In this document: positions 1 to 8,185 of the stretch, in pieces
Position numbering within the stretch: the first letter of the stretch is position 1
Layout: the number at the start of each line of letters is the position of its first letter
NCBI GenBank assembly: GCA_963633225.1
Contig: CAVGXR010000063.1
Coordinates: 1 to 64,000, forward strand
Source of the DNA: F23-B02 sp963633225
Lineage (GTDB): Bacteria > Bacillota > Clostridia > Oscillospirales > Oscillospiraceae
Length of the DNA: 64,000 nt
Reading direction: 5' to 3'
Position numbers and translations under genes: made by a program
Notes under the pieces: model-generated
The model's input: only the letters and a program-made list of their open reading frames with translations
Databases searched by the model: none
Told to the model about the DNA's origin: nothing

Positions 1-55
1 GCTGCGTATTGGATTCTACCCATTACGCCTATTTTCCATAGTTCTTTGACAGTCT
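1..55 (+). mobile_element. Right end of a miniature inverted-repeat element (partial copy)
   Basis: The last 18 bases (38-55) match the right end of the full element at 21711-21728 with one mismatch. As in that copy, they are followed within 3 bases by a terminator hairpin (59-81). Bases 1-37 match the element interior only weakly (GCTGCG and a few more). The left part would lie upstream of the window, so this is a tentative call. Confidence 0.4.
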
Positions 56-58
56 GAA

Positions 59-87
59 GCGGTTATCCGATGGATAACCGCTTTTTT
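59..87 (+). terminator. Rho-independent terminator
   Basis: A perfect 10-bp stem (59-68 with 72-81) with a 3-base loop is followed by six T residues (82-87). It probably ends a gene upstream of the window. It sits directly after the mobile-element end at 38-55. Confidence 0.8.
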
Positions 88-255
88 GAATTAAGACGCG
101 CTGACGCGCTGATGAAGTCGCTTTGCTTATGAAGCGATGATGTTTGTCCTCGGTATGCGATGGCTCAGATGCGTCTTATCTTCATTGCTTGCGCCAGCAA
201 GCTGCTTCATTGCTTCATTAGTAAAACGTCTTCGTTTTTGTCGGAGGAAAGCATT

Positions 256-621
256 ATGAGAAACGATAAGCTATCCGTTCAATCCGTTGACTTTGCCGTT
301 GCTATTATAGAGCTTGTAAAATCGCTCAAATTAAAACACGAATCAATAATTTCCGGCCAGATAGGCCGCAGCGGCACTTCTATCGGAGCAAATATCCGCG
401 AAGCTCAATATGCCCACGGAAAGGCTGATTTCATTGCGCGGCTACAGATAGCACTTAAAGAGGCCAACGAAACAGGATACTGACTCGAGCTTCTGCACAG
501 AACCAATTACATCTCTGATTCCGAATACGAGGCTCTTGATGCCTCATGCGCAAGCCTTCGGGTAATAAGAAAAACTCTTAGCCTCACCTCCCCCCTCCGC
601 TTGACCTTCGCGCTTTTATGA
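256..621 (+). pseudogene. Four helix bundle protein (S23-like), interrupted by an in-frame TGA
   Basis: The reading frame from ATG 256 (GGAGG at 243-247) encodes a four-helix-bundle protein of the type related to 23S rRNA intervening-sequence proteins. The family signature GRSGTSIGANIREAQYA is present. Translation stops at TGA 481-483 right after ...ANETGY, but the same frame continues with LELLHRTNYISDSEYEALD to a TGA at 619-621. Family members normally read GYWLELLHRTNYI, so the TGA replaces the conserved Trp codon TGG by one base change. The full product would be about 121 residues. The gene is most likely a nonsense-mutated remnant; recoding or a sequencing error are the alternatives. Function of the family is poorly defined. 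Confidence 0.75.
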
Positions 622-629
622 CATATACT
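601..629 (+). promoter_or_regulatory. Sigma-70-type promoter of the MerR gene
   Basis: TTGACC (601-606) and TATACT (624-629) are separated by 17 bases. The MerR start codon at 662 follows a strong AGGAGGAG site. The promoter overlaps the end of the broken upstream gene. Confidence 0.65.
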
Positions 630-661
630 CTACTTAAACCTTATAGCAGGAGGAGAGTTTT

Positions 662-1492
662 ATGGATCTTCAAAAGCTGTCGATCGGACAGATGGCGGAG
701 CTTAACCACATAAGTGAGCAGACGCTCAGACTGTATGACAAGGAAGGGCTGCTGACCCCTCACTTTGTTGATCCTTCAACGGGTTATCGATATTATCACA
801 TTGCGCAGTCGGCCAAGCTCGACCTCATTCAGAACATGAAGGTATACGGCATGACCCTGCGCCGGATCAAGAGCTTTTTTGATGCAAACGACCCTGCCGC
901 ACTTCAAGGTTTGCTCGAAGCTCAGTCAGCGAGCATAGACGAGCGCATTTTACAGCTTGAACGCTCGCGGGCTGCCATAACGCGGACGCTGAACAACTAC
1001 CGCCGCTATGATGCCATGCCCAAAAACGGCGAGATTTTCGTCGAATTTATCCCCGAACGCTATATTTTTTGCCATAAAAGCGAGCTGAACTATTTTGAGC
1101 AGGACGAAAGCGGCTACGAATGTATGCTCAGGCAGCTGAAATCGCAGCTTGTTTCAAACAATATGCCGCTGTCTTTTTTCAGCAATATCGGCACCATTGT
1201 GCGCAGACCTCGGCTTGATTCGGGCGAGCTGTTTTCCGACGAGGTATTCGTTTTCGTGGACAGGTCCGAGGAAGCCGAGTGCATACCCGCCTCGGCCTAT
1301 GTCTGCCTGTGCTCCGATGATGCAGGCAGAGAGGCCGAGAACATGAAAAGGCTTCTTCAATATATTGAGACAAGAGGCTGCGAGATATGCGGCGATTACC
1401 TGTGCGAGGTCATCGTCGATCTTCCCATGCTCTCGTTTGACCGGCGGAGCATGTTCTATAAGATACAAATCCCGGTGCGATTTTTTGGCTAA
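662..1492 (+). CDS. MerR family transcriptional regulator with GyrI-like effector domain
   Basis: A 276-residue regulator. Residues 5-75 form the MerR winged helix-turn-helix (IGQMAELNHISEQTLRLYDKE, then the STGYRYY turn). A coiled-coil dimerisation helix follows at about 80-115. The C-terminal 155 residues resemble the GyrI/BmrR-type small-molecule binding domain. The ATG has an AGGAGGAG ribosome site. It lies 110 bases upstream of an oxidoreductase gene on the same strand, and that gene's promoter has the 19-base spacer typical of MerR targets, so it is probably the activator of that gene. The ligand cannot be told from sequence. Confidence 0.85.
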   Translation: MDLQKLSIGQMAELNHISEQTLRLYDKEGLLTPHFVDPSTGYRYYHIAQSAKLDLIQNMKVYGMTLRRIKSFFDANDPAALQGLLEAQSASIDERILQLERSRAAITRTLNNYRRYDAMPKNGEIFVEFIPERYIFCHKSELNYFEQDESGYECMLRQLKSQLVSNNMPLSFFSNIGTIVRRPRLDSGELFSDEVFVFVDRSEEAECIPASAYVCLCSDDAGREAENMKRLLQYIETRGCEICGDYLCEVIVDLPMLSFDRRSMFYKIQIPVRFFG

Positions 1493-1512
1493 TTTGCGCA
1501 TACAGAATAAAC

Positions 1513-1543
1513 TTGACTTTATAGCGGCAATAATCTGTATAAT
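1513..1543 (+). promoter_or_regulatory. MerR-type promoter with 19-bp spacer
   Basis: TTGACT (1513-1518) and TATAAT (1538-1543) are 19 bases apart, longer than the usual 17 and characteristic of promoters activated by MerR proteins through DNA untwisting. A short dyad TTATA (1519-1523)/TATAA (1538-1542) brackets the spacer. In the leader, CCTTGT and ACAAGG can pair around the ribosome site (AAGGAGG) of the next gene. Confidence 0.65.
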
Positions 1544-1601
1544 AGCCTTGTAAGGTTGTTAAAAAACTAACCATTTTCAAAAAAACAAGGAGGCAATTAT
1601 A

Positions 1602-2690
1602 ATGGATCGCAAAGTCAGAGTTGTTCAGTACGGTGCAGGCAAGATGAGCCGCTATCTTATGCGCTATGTCATCGAGCACGACGGCGAGCTGGTCGGCGCA
1701 TTCTGCCGCAACAAGGGGCATATCGGCAAAGATGTCTCCGAGATAATCGGCGGAGGCTTCCCCCATGTGGGAGTGACCGTCGAAAATTCCGCGGATGCCG
1801 ACAGGCGCATTGCCGAGCTCAAGCCGGATGTCTGCATCATAGCAACGCGCAGCACGGTAGCCGAGCTCGAGGACATTTTCACCATCTGCGCAAAGCACGG
1901 CGTTAACGCCATCACCACCTGTGAGGAGGCTCTGTACCCGTGGAACTCCTCCCCCGCTCTCACCTCAAAGCTCGACAAGCTTGCCAAGGAGGGCGGCTGC
2001 ACGCTCACGGGCGTGGGCTACTGTGACCTGTACTGGGGCACAATGGTCACGAACCTTGCCGGTTCCTCGCACAAGATCACGAAGATCGAGGGCAGCAGCT
2101 GGTACAATGTCGAGGACTATGGCGTGGCGCTTGCCGAGGGGCACGGCGCGGGGCTGACGATCGACGAGTTTAATAAGACCATCGGCTGCTATAACGAAAC
2201 TCCGTCGGATGAAATGAAGGAGCTCGTCGAGAGCGGCAGGTATGTTCCCTCGTATATGTGGAACCAGAACGGCTGGCTGTGCAGCAAAATGGGACTGCAC
2301 ATCACCTCGCAGACGCAGAAGTGCATTCCCTGCGTCGATAAGGAGGATCTCAAGTCCGAAACGCTCGGCATGGTCGTCAAGGCCGGCGACGCTACAGGCA
2401 TGCGCGCCATCGTGACCACCGAGACTGAGGAGGGCATCACCCTCGTCACCGAGTGCGTCGGCAAGATCTATAATCCCGAGGAGACCGACAAGAATGTCTG
2501 GACTCTGTACGGTGAGCCGGAAACGACCTGCATCGTAAATCAGCCGGCAACGGTGGAGCTCACCTGCGCGACGCTCGTAAACCGTATCCCTCAGCTCATT
2601 GACGCGCCGGCAGGCTACGTCACCACCGACCAGTTCCCGTACAATGAGTACATGGTCCACCCGATGAATTACTACGTCAAAAGCAAATAG
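1602..2690 (+). CDS. NAD(P)H-dependent oxidoreductase, 2,4-diaminopentanoate dehydrogenase-like / dihydrodipicolinate reductase-like
   Basis: A 362-residue protein with an N-terminal Rossmann fold (VVQYGAGKMSRYLMRYV, residues 7-23) of the dihydrodipicolinate-reductase type, followed by a long C-terminal alpha/beta domain. The overall layout and length fit the amine dehydrogenase family that includes 2,4-diaminopentanoate dehydrogenase of ornithine fermentation. No other ornithine-fermentation genes are nearby, so the substrate is unknown. The gene stands alone between a MerR-type promoter and a strong terminator. Its start has AAGGAGG 9 bases upstream. The family assignment is firm, the substrate is not. 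Confidence 0.7.
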   Translation: MDRKVRVVQYGAGKMSRYLMRYVIEHDGELVGAFCRNKGHIGKDVSEIIGGGFPHVGVTVENSADADRRIAELKPDVCIIATRSTVAELEDIFTICAKHGVNAITTCEEALYPWNSSPALTSKLDKLAKEGGCTLTGVGYCDLYWGTMVTNLAGSSHKITKIEGSSWYNVEDYGVALAEGHGAGLTIDEFNKTIGCYNETPSDEMKELVESGRYVPSYMWNQNGWLCSKMGLHITSQTQKCIPCVDKEDLKSETLGMVVKAGDATGMRAIVTTETEEGITLVTECVGKIYNPEETDKNVWTLYGEPETTCIVNQPATVELTCATLVNRIPQLIDAPAGYVTTDQFPYNEYMVHPMNYYVKSK

Positions 2691-2705
2691 GCAGCAAACA
2701 GCTTT

Positions 2706-2738
2706 CGGGGCAGCCTCAACGGCTGCCCCGATTTTTTT
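2706..2738 (+). terminator. Rho-independent terminator
   Basis: A 10-bp GC-rich stem (2706-2715 with 2721-2730) with a 5-base loop is followed by a run of seven T (2732-2738). It ends the oxidoreductase transcript. Confidence 0.9.
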
Positions 2739-2857
2739 GCATATAAAACGGGTGCGGCGTGGGAGAGCCGCACCCTGAACCTCCGCTTTGCCTGCGGGTG
2801 GATGCTGAAGCATTCATCCGCCCACCGCAGCAAGCTGGGGGCAACACTGACTTGGGT

Positions 2858-4633
2858 TTATACGATGCCGTACTTCTTGAGCAGATCGACAACAACGTTG
2901 TTGGTCAGAGGCTCCTTGAGCAGGCCGAGCAGCGGCATGATCGACGGGAGCAGGAACTCTGCCGGCTTCTTGCCGTCGAGGAGCTTGCTCGTGGCGTACA
3001 GCAGATCGCGCACATCGTACACCGAGCCCCAGACCTCGGGAACGCCGCGATCGACATTGCACAGCGTGTAGACCGCTTCCATGCCGGTGCGGATAGAATA
3101 CTCGGTGGTGAACACCGTGTCACGCGGGGTATCGGCAAACTGGCCGACGAATGCAAGGTTTACAGAGCCGTCGGGAACGACCTTGGGGCGGTCGCCCTCC
3201 GCTCTGGGCATGAAGAAGGTGGTGACGTAAGGCATCATGCAGGGAGTTGTATTGCATTCGTTTGCAGCAAGCTCCATGATCTGATCCTCGGGAATGCCGA
3301 TGTGATACAGCCACTCGGCTGCAAGCTCGATGCCGGTGCACTGGTACATGGGCTTTTTGATGAAGTCGCCCTCATCGTCCCAGCAGTTGAGGCCGTAGAC
3401 CCAGACAAGGCAATGATCGGAGGGCTGCTCCTGGAACTGACCCTGACGGTTTATCGTCCAGCTCACGAGCCAGCTCGAATCGCGGCAGGTCACGATACCG
3501 CCGGTGACGACCTTGCCGGAGAGCGGGTCGCGCTTGCATATCTTCTGGATAGCGTCGAGTATCTGCTTGTTTGCGGTATCGACGGTCCAGGATTCCCAAG
3601 AGGTCTCCTTGATGCCGGCGAAGAACTTCTCGGGGCGGCCAAATGCCGGATCCTGAGCTGCGATCTTCTTCCACATCTCTATGGACGGGCCCTCGCCGTT
3701 TTTGATGTTCAGGACGGGAGCATGGGTCTGATCGCCGTATGCCGAAGCGTCGCCCTGACAGCCGTTTGTGCAGATGACGAGATCGTCCTCGGTGAGGTCT
3801 ATGACCTTCTCTGCGCCGCCCTGAGTGTATTCTATCTTCTTTGCGACCTTCTTCTCGGGAGTGCAGTCGCAGACGATGTTGGTTACGGTCGTATCGTAAA
3901 GGATCTTGCCGCCGTGGTCGGTAATGTACTTGCACATGGGCAGGATCATGGATTCATACTGGTTATAGCGCGTAAAGCGCAGTGCGCTCAGGTCGGGCAG
4001 TCCGTCGATATGATGGATATAGCGCTGAAGGTAAAGCTTCATCTCAAGCGCGGAGTGCCATTTTTCAAATGCGAACATGGTCTGCCAGTAGGTCCAGAAG
4101 TTGGTCTGATAGAACTCATCGTCGAACACGTCGTCGATCTTCTTATCCTCGAGGGACTTGTTGGTGGCCATGAACAGCTTCAGCAGCTGAGTCGCAGCGC
4201 CCGGAGTAAGGCCGTACTTTCTGTCGGTGTGCGCATCCTGACCCTGCTTTTCGGTCACACGGCACAGGGAGAAGTTCGGGTCCTCCTTGTTCAGATGATA
4301 GTACTCGGAGAAAATCGTCTCGCCGGGATTTACGATAGAGGGAATGGATTTGAACAGATCCCACATACACTCGAAATGGTTATCCATCTCGCGTCCGCCG
4401 CGCATGATAAAGCCCTTGGTCGCGTCGTAAATGCCGTCGCAGGAGCCGCCTGCGAGGGGCAGGTGCTCAAAAAGGGTGATGTGATCGCCGGGCATCTGTG
4501 CGTCGCGGATAAGGAAGCAGGCCGCTGCAAGACCCGCAAGGCCGGTGCCGACTATGTAAGCTGATTTCTTTTCAATGCCTTCCGGCTTCTTCGGTGTGGC
4601 AAATGCCTCATAGTTACCGCTGCTGTAATACAT
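2858..4633 (-). CDS. ohyA: Oleate hydratase (myosin-cross-reactive antigen family)
   Basis: A 591-residue FAD-dependent fatty acid hydratase that adds water to the cis-9 double bond of oleate or linoleate to give 10-hydroxy fatty acids, usually read as detoxification of unsaturated fatty acids in gut bacteria. The dinucleotide-binding motif YIVGTGLAGLAAACFL is near the N terminus, followed by the RGGREMDNHFE segment that carries the conserved active-site glutamate of the family. Length equals the family norm. I chose ATG 4633 (MYYSSGNYEAF) because an AGGAGG site lies just upstream; the reading frame is open further. It follows a ferredoxin and a Crp-like regulator on the same strand, so the three are probably co-transcribed. 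Confidence 0.93.
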   Translation of the reverse strand: MYYSSGNYEAFATPKKPEGIEKKSAYIVGTGLAGLAAACFLIRDAQMPGDHITLFEHLPLAGGSCDGIYDATKGFIMRGGREMDNHFECMWDLFKSIPSIVNPGETIFSEYYHLNKEDPNFSLCRVTEKQGQDAHTDRKYGLTPGAATQLLKLFMATNKSLEDKKIDDVFDDEFYQTNFWTYWQTMFAFEKWHSALEMKLYLQRYIHHIDGLPDLSALRFTRYNQYESMILPMCKYITDHGGKILYDTTVTNIVCDCTPEKKVAKKIEYTQGGAEKVIDLTEDDLVICTNGCQGDASAYGDQTHAPVLNIKNGEGPSIEMWKKIAAQDPAFGRPEKFFAGIKETSWESWTVDTANKQILDAIQKICKRDPLSGKVVTGGIVTCRDSSWLVSWTINRQGQFQEQPSDHCLVWVYGLNCWDDEGDFIKKPMYQCTGIELAAEWLYHIGIPEDQIMELAANECNTTPCMMPYVTTFFMPRAEGDRPKVVPDGSVNLAFVGQFADTPRDTVFTTEYSIRTGMEAVYTLCNVDRGVPEVWGSVYDVRDLLYATSKLLDGKKPAEFLLPSIMPLLGLLKEPLTNNVVVDLLKKYGIV

Positions 4634-4680
4634 TATTATTCCTCCTAAAATTTTATTTTGTCTGCACATGGTGCAGTAAA

Positions 4681-4866
4681 TTACATTTTGGGACTCCGGC
4701 GTTTTTCTATGGCCCGCAGTGGGCAGGCAAGATAGCAGGCTCCGCAGCCGGTGCACCTGCTCTGGTCGATAAGCATTGGCTTTTTGCCAGCGTCGATGCA
4801 GTTAACGGGGCATTTTGAATGGCAGCCTCCGCAGCCGACGCATTTTGCACCTATGAAATAATACAT
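4681..4866 (-). CDS. 2[4Fe-4S] ferredoxin
   Basis: A 61-residue bacterial-type ferredoxin. Two cluster motifs are visible: CVGCGGCHSKCP and CTGCGACYLACP, which should bind two [4Fe-4S] clusters. ATG 4866 (MYYFIGAKC) gives the usual ferredoxin start, although its ribosome site is weak. The frame is open upstream to an overlap with the Crp-like gene, so a longer form starting in that gene is possible and would suggest translational coupling. It lies 47 bases upstream of the oleate hydratase. The hydratase needs reduced FAD for full activity, so an electron-donor role is a reasonable inference. Confidence 0.8.
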   Translation of the reverse strand: MYYFIGAKCVGCGGCHSKCPVNCIDAGKKPMLIDQSRCTGCGACYLACPLRAIEKRRSPKM

Positions 4867-4954
4867 ACGCAATACCGTCTTTTCGGGCTTGGGACGCTGC
4901 TGCGGCAGCTTCCCGCCGCAGCAGCCAAGATGGAGGATAAGGTACGGAGAGAGA

Positions 4955-5620
4955 TTATTGTCCTGCAAATTCTTCAAGAGCCTGACGGTCAAGGATCATT
5001 ATCCTTCCCCTGCCGGTTTCTATTATGCCGAGATCGCGCAGCTTGTCGATCTCCCTGCTCACAACGACTCGCGTCGTGCCAAGGCTGTTTGCTATCTCCT
5101 CATGCGTCACAACGACCGTTCTTGTTTTCAGTCCGCGGCTTTTCTCGATGAGCTCACGCGCCACACAGTGCCGCAGATCGTTGAATACGAAGTACGAAAT
5201 GTTGTTTAGTATCGCCTGTGCCGTTTTGGCGCAGGTCTCGTAGACAAACAGCGACATACGCCATTCGTCGCGTGCGACCTCCGACAGGCTCTGCCTCTGC
5301 AAATACGCAAGCTGCGTCGCAGCGTCCGCCTGAAGGCAGGGTATAACATCCGTTTCAAGAGCCTTGTCAACGGTCATGATGCTGAATGCATCGCCCTTTT
5401 TCAGATGGAACAGCGTGATCTCCCGTCCCGAATCCGAGGCGAGGTAAACCCTGAGTCCTCCCTCGAGCACAAAGATTATGCCGTCCTTTTTGACCGTTCG
5501 GAAAACAACATGCTCTCCTCTGCCGTAGCTGCGGAAGATCGCGTTGTCCCGAAGCAGGCTCTGCTGCCTTTCGCTCAGCAAGTCCCAGAACGGTATGCAC
5601 TCACTTATGCCGTGCTTCAT
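4955..5620 (-). CDS. Crp/Fnr family transcriptional regulator
   Basis: A 221-residue regulator. Residues 10-125 form a cyclic-nucleotide-binding-like beta barrel (GEHVVFRTVKKDGIIFVLEGGLRVY). Residues 150-215 hold the Crp-type winged helix (THEEIANSLGTTRVVVSREIDKL). No N-terminal or internal cysteine set suitable for an Fnr iron-sulfur cluster is seen, so it is more likely ligand-sensing. The start has an AGGAG site. It is first in a probable operon with the ferredoxin and oleate hydratase, and a 35-bp palindrome lies 36 bases upstream of its start codon, a good candidate operator. Confidence 0.85.
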   Translation of the reverse strand: MKHGISECIPFWDLLSERQQSLLRDNAIFRSYGRGEHVVFRTVKKDGIIFVLEGGLRVYLASDSGREITLFHLKKGDAFSIMTVDKALETDVIPCLQADAATQLAYLQRQSLSEVARDEWRMSLFVYETCAKTAQAILNNISYFVFNDLRHCVARELIEKSRGLKTRTVVVTHEEIANSLGTTRVVVSREIDKLRDLGIIETGRGRIMILDRQALEEFAGQ

Positions 5621-5655
5621 TTATATCACTCCTGCATCAAATATTTTTCTCCCAC

Positions 5656-5690
5656 AGCCGTTATTGTTATAGGTACTAACATTAACGGCT
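5656..5690. promoter_or_regulatory. 35-bp imperfect palindrome, candidate operator of the Crp-like regulator
   Basis: The half sites AGCCGTTA-N-TGTTA (5656-5669) and TAACA-N-TAACGGCT (5677-5690) are perfect inverted repeats around a 7-base centre, with a single mismatch at the N position. No T-run follows on the minus strand, which argues against a terminator. The position in the leader or promoter region of the Crp-like gene suggests autoregulation. Confidence 0.5.
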
Positions 5691-5822
5691 AAAAAAATTT
5701 GTGCGGAAACGTTTTTCTGTTTGACTGAATTTTATCAAATCCCGAATACATTTCCGCATCTTTTGTTACTTAAATCCCGAAATATTTAGTCATAATTTCA
5801 CCTTTGTATAAATCACATAAAT

Positions 5823-6452
5823 TTACTTGTCGTTTTTTATGTAATTTGCGATAATTTTCGAGGAGGTGCGCAGAGTCTCAACGGGGTCGATCGCAAACTC
5901 CGTGCCATCATAGATATTCGTCCCCGTGTAGGCGTTTATGAGTATCTGATATATCATGTGTATATCTATATCTGCGCGTATCGAGCCGTCGTCTATTCCC
6001 TCGCGCAGTGCTATCAGCGCCGGTATCGGTATCTCCCTGTCGGCAAACTGCCAGAACACGTCTCTGATATTGAGCTCTGTCTCAATATTCTCCTCCATGG
6101 CGTAGCTGAGCATTTCCCGCGTGTAGGCGTACCACTTCGGCATCTCGGTGTAGGTATCGGTATACTCGTCCATGCAGGCGGTATATTTTTCAAAGCCCGT
6201 GTGCAGTCCCTTTACCCGCTCCGTGTACCGCTGCATGAATCTTTCGTAAAATTTCGTGAGCGCATCACGCCACGCGGCAATAACAAGACCGTCCTTCGTT
6301 CCGAAATAGCGGTAGACCGACATAGGAGTCAGGCCGGCCTCCTTTGCAATGCGGTTTATGCTTGTGACCGCGACCCCCTCGTCTATGAACAGAGCCTGCG
6401 CAGTCTCTATGACGCGCTGCCGGTTTTCGTCTCTTATCTGCTGCTTTGACAT
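5823..6452 (-). CDS. TetR family transcriptional regulator
   Basis: A 209-residue regulator with an N-terminal TetR helix-turn-helix (residues 8-55: RVIETAQALFIDEGVAVTSI, then AGLTPMSVYRYFGTKDGL). The remaining all-helical part is a ligand-binding and dimerisation domain. The start overlaps the end of the UroD-B12 gene by 19 bases, so it is translated from the same mRNA and is the last gene of the DUF2284 / UroD-B12 / TetR unit. It probably controls this methyl-transfer locus in response to its substrate, which is unknown. Confidence 0.85.
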   Translation of the reverse strand: MSKQQIRDENRQRVIETAQALFIDEGVAVTSINRIAKEAGLTPMSVYRYFGTKDGLVIAAWRDALTKFYERFMQRYTERVKGLHTGFEKYTACMDEYTDTYTEMPKWYAYTREMLSYAMEENIETELNIRDVFWQFADREIPIPALIALREGIDDGSIRADIDIHMIYQILINAYTGTNIYDGTEFAIDPVETLRTSSKIIANYIKNDK

Positions 6453-8179
6453 GCCTTGAGTATCTCCACTGCTGCGCGGGCTGCCGCGCCTGCATCCTCG
6501 GTGTACACATCCGCGCCGATCTCGTCGCAGAAGCTCTGGCTTATCGGTGCGCCGCCCACAAGTATGCTGACCTTATCGCGAATATTCCTTTCCTTGGCAA
6601 GCGACACAACGCGGCGCATTTCGTTCATCGTCGTTGTCAGCAGCGACGAGCAGGCTATTATACCGCAGCCGTGCTCAATGGCAGCATCTATAAAGCTCTC
6701 GGCCGGAACGTCTGTCCCGAGGTCGTAGACCTCGATGCCGCTGCCCTCCATCATGATCTTGACGAGGTTCTTGCCGATATCGTGCATATCGCCGCGCACA
6801 GTGCCTATAACTGCGCTGCCTACGCTGGCGTTCTGTCCTCCCTCGCCTATCATATGCGGCTTTAAAAGTGCGGTAGCCGCCGACATGCAGCGTGCCGCGA
6901 TGAGCATTTCGGGAACGAAAACACGGTTTGCCGAAAAATCGTCGCCGAGCCTGTTCATACCCTTTACGAGGCCGCCGGAGAGTATATCCTGCGCGGAAAG
7001 CCCCTCGTCGAGCGCCTCCTGACACAGCGCGAGCAGCTTCTTCTGCTGGCCGCGGCACAGCGCCGCGCTTATGCGGTCAAGCACACTGTCGCCGGCGGGC
7101 TCCTCGCTCGCGGGCTTTTTTCCCTCAGTGGGAGCGGCGCTCTCGCCGAGCACACGGCGCGGCACCGGCGGCAGATCGAAGGCGGGAACGTGAAGCTGCG
7201 CGTTATACTCGTCGATCGCCTGATTTATATATTTATCCACATGCGGGAAAACAGAGCCGGGCACGCCGTAGGTTATACACGGGATAAAATGTCCGCCAGG
7301 GCAGCAGTCCCTGAGCGTTTTCCGCGCATAGGCAAGTATCTCCTCAGGCTTTGAGTCCTCCCTGTCTATCGCAGCTCCCATGCCTCCCATGAGGACGAGC
7401 CGGCCCTTGATATGGTGCTGCAGGGCGGGTATATCATTCTCCGGCAGAGTGCCCTGCCAGACCTGAATGCCGAGCTCGATCATGTCGTCAATTATCGGGA
7501 CAAGATATGAGTCCGAATGGTGCAGGGCAACGCAGCCCTGTGAGCGGATATAGCCGTAGAAACGGCGGTAGGGCTCCTTGAAAAACTCGCGCCACATATC
7601 CGGCTTCATGAACAGGGCATCCCTCGTGCCCCAGTCGTCGTGCGAGAATATTACATCCGGATGAAGATTTTCTATGAGCATCTTCACATAGCGCAGGCGG
7701 TACTCGGTAATGTATTCTATAAGCTCGTGCATCTCGTCTGGATGCTCGTAGAGGTTGGTGAGCGTCGTCTCAAAGCCCATGAGGAAATGGCACTGCTCGA
7801 ATATGCCCGTGCCCATAAAGCCCGCGACGAGCTGCTCGTCTCCGGCGGCCTCACGCGCCTTTTTGCGGCACTCCTCCCAGCCCTCGGTGCAGTTATGCTC
7901 AAGATCCGGCGCGTGCACGGTTTCCCTCCAGCGCGTTACGTCTCTGCACACGGCAAGATCGCCGTGATTTAAGGGCATTGCGCCGGGCGCGTCCTCGGGA
8001 AAGCTTATGGTCGTGCCCCAGCGGTCAACGCTCACACTGCCGCGCCTGCGGTTTCCTCTGAGGTATGCGTTTATAGGATCGTAAAGGCACATATGCAGCG
8101 CCTCGTACTGCTTGAGCTGACGCTCCGGCTGAGCGTCGGGCTTTAACATTTCAAGAAAAATTTCCTTTGCAGTCTGCAT
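6434..8179 (-). CDS. UroD-family methyltransferase fused to a corrinoid-binding domain
   Basis: A 581-residue fusion. Residues 1 to about 340 are a uroporphyrinogen-decarboxylase-like TIM barrel of the kind used by corrinoid methyltransferases (MtaA/MtbA/CmuA relatives). A linker rich in Pro, Ala and Glu leads to a B12-binding helical cap (about 365-445) and a B12-binding Rossmann domain with the D-x-H-x-x-G motif (D464, H466, G469), whose histidine is the lower axial cobalt ligand. Such proteins demethylate a methylated substrate or move methyl groups onto and off cobalamin in one polypeptide. It lies between DUF2284 and TetR genes with 6-base spacing and a 19-base overlap. The divergent RACo gene could reactivate its cobalt. 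The methyl donor is unknown. Confidence 0.85.
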   Translation of the reverse strand: MQTAKEIFLEMLKPDAQPERQLKQYEALHMCLYDPINAYLRGNRRRGSVSVDRWGTTISFPEDAPGAMPLNHGDLAVCRDVTRWRETVHAPDLEHNCTEGWEECRKKAREAAGDEQLVAGFMGTGIFEQCHFLMGFETTLTNLYEHPDEMHELIEYITEYRLRYVKMLIENLHPDVIFSHDDWGTRDALFMKPDMWREFFKEPYRRFYGYIRSQGCVALHHSDSYLVPIIDDMIELGIQVWQGTLPENDIPALQHHIKGRLVLMGGMGAAIDREDSKPEEILAYARKTLRDCCPGGHFIPCITYGVPGSVFPHVDKYINQAIDEYNAQLHVPAFDLPPVPRRVLGESAAPTEGKKPASEEPAGDSVLDRISAALCRGQQKKLLALCQEALDEGLSAQDILSGGLVKGMNRLGDDFSANRVFVPEMLIAARCMSAATALLKPHMIGEGGQNASVGSAVIGTVRGDMHDIGKNLVKIMMEGSGIEVYDLGTDVPAESFIDAAIEHGCGIIACSSLLTTTMNEMRRVVSLAKERNIRDKVSILVGGAPISQSFCDEIGADVYTEDAGAAARAAVEILKACQSSR

Positions 8180-8185
8180 AGAATT

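Noticed and set aside
5700..5822. Two AAATCCCGAA copies and a GCGGAAA/TTTCCGC pair downstream of TetR
   Set aside because: Too short and widely spaced to call an operator or terminator with confidence.
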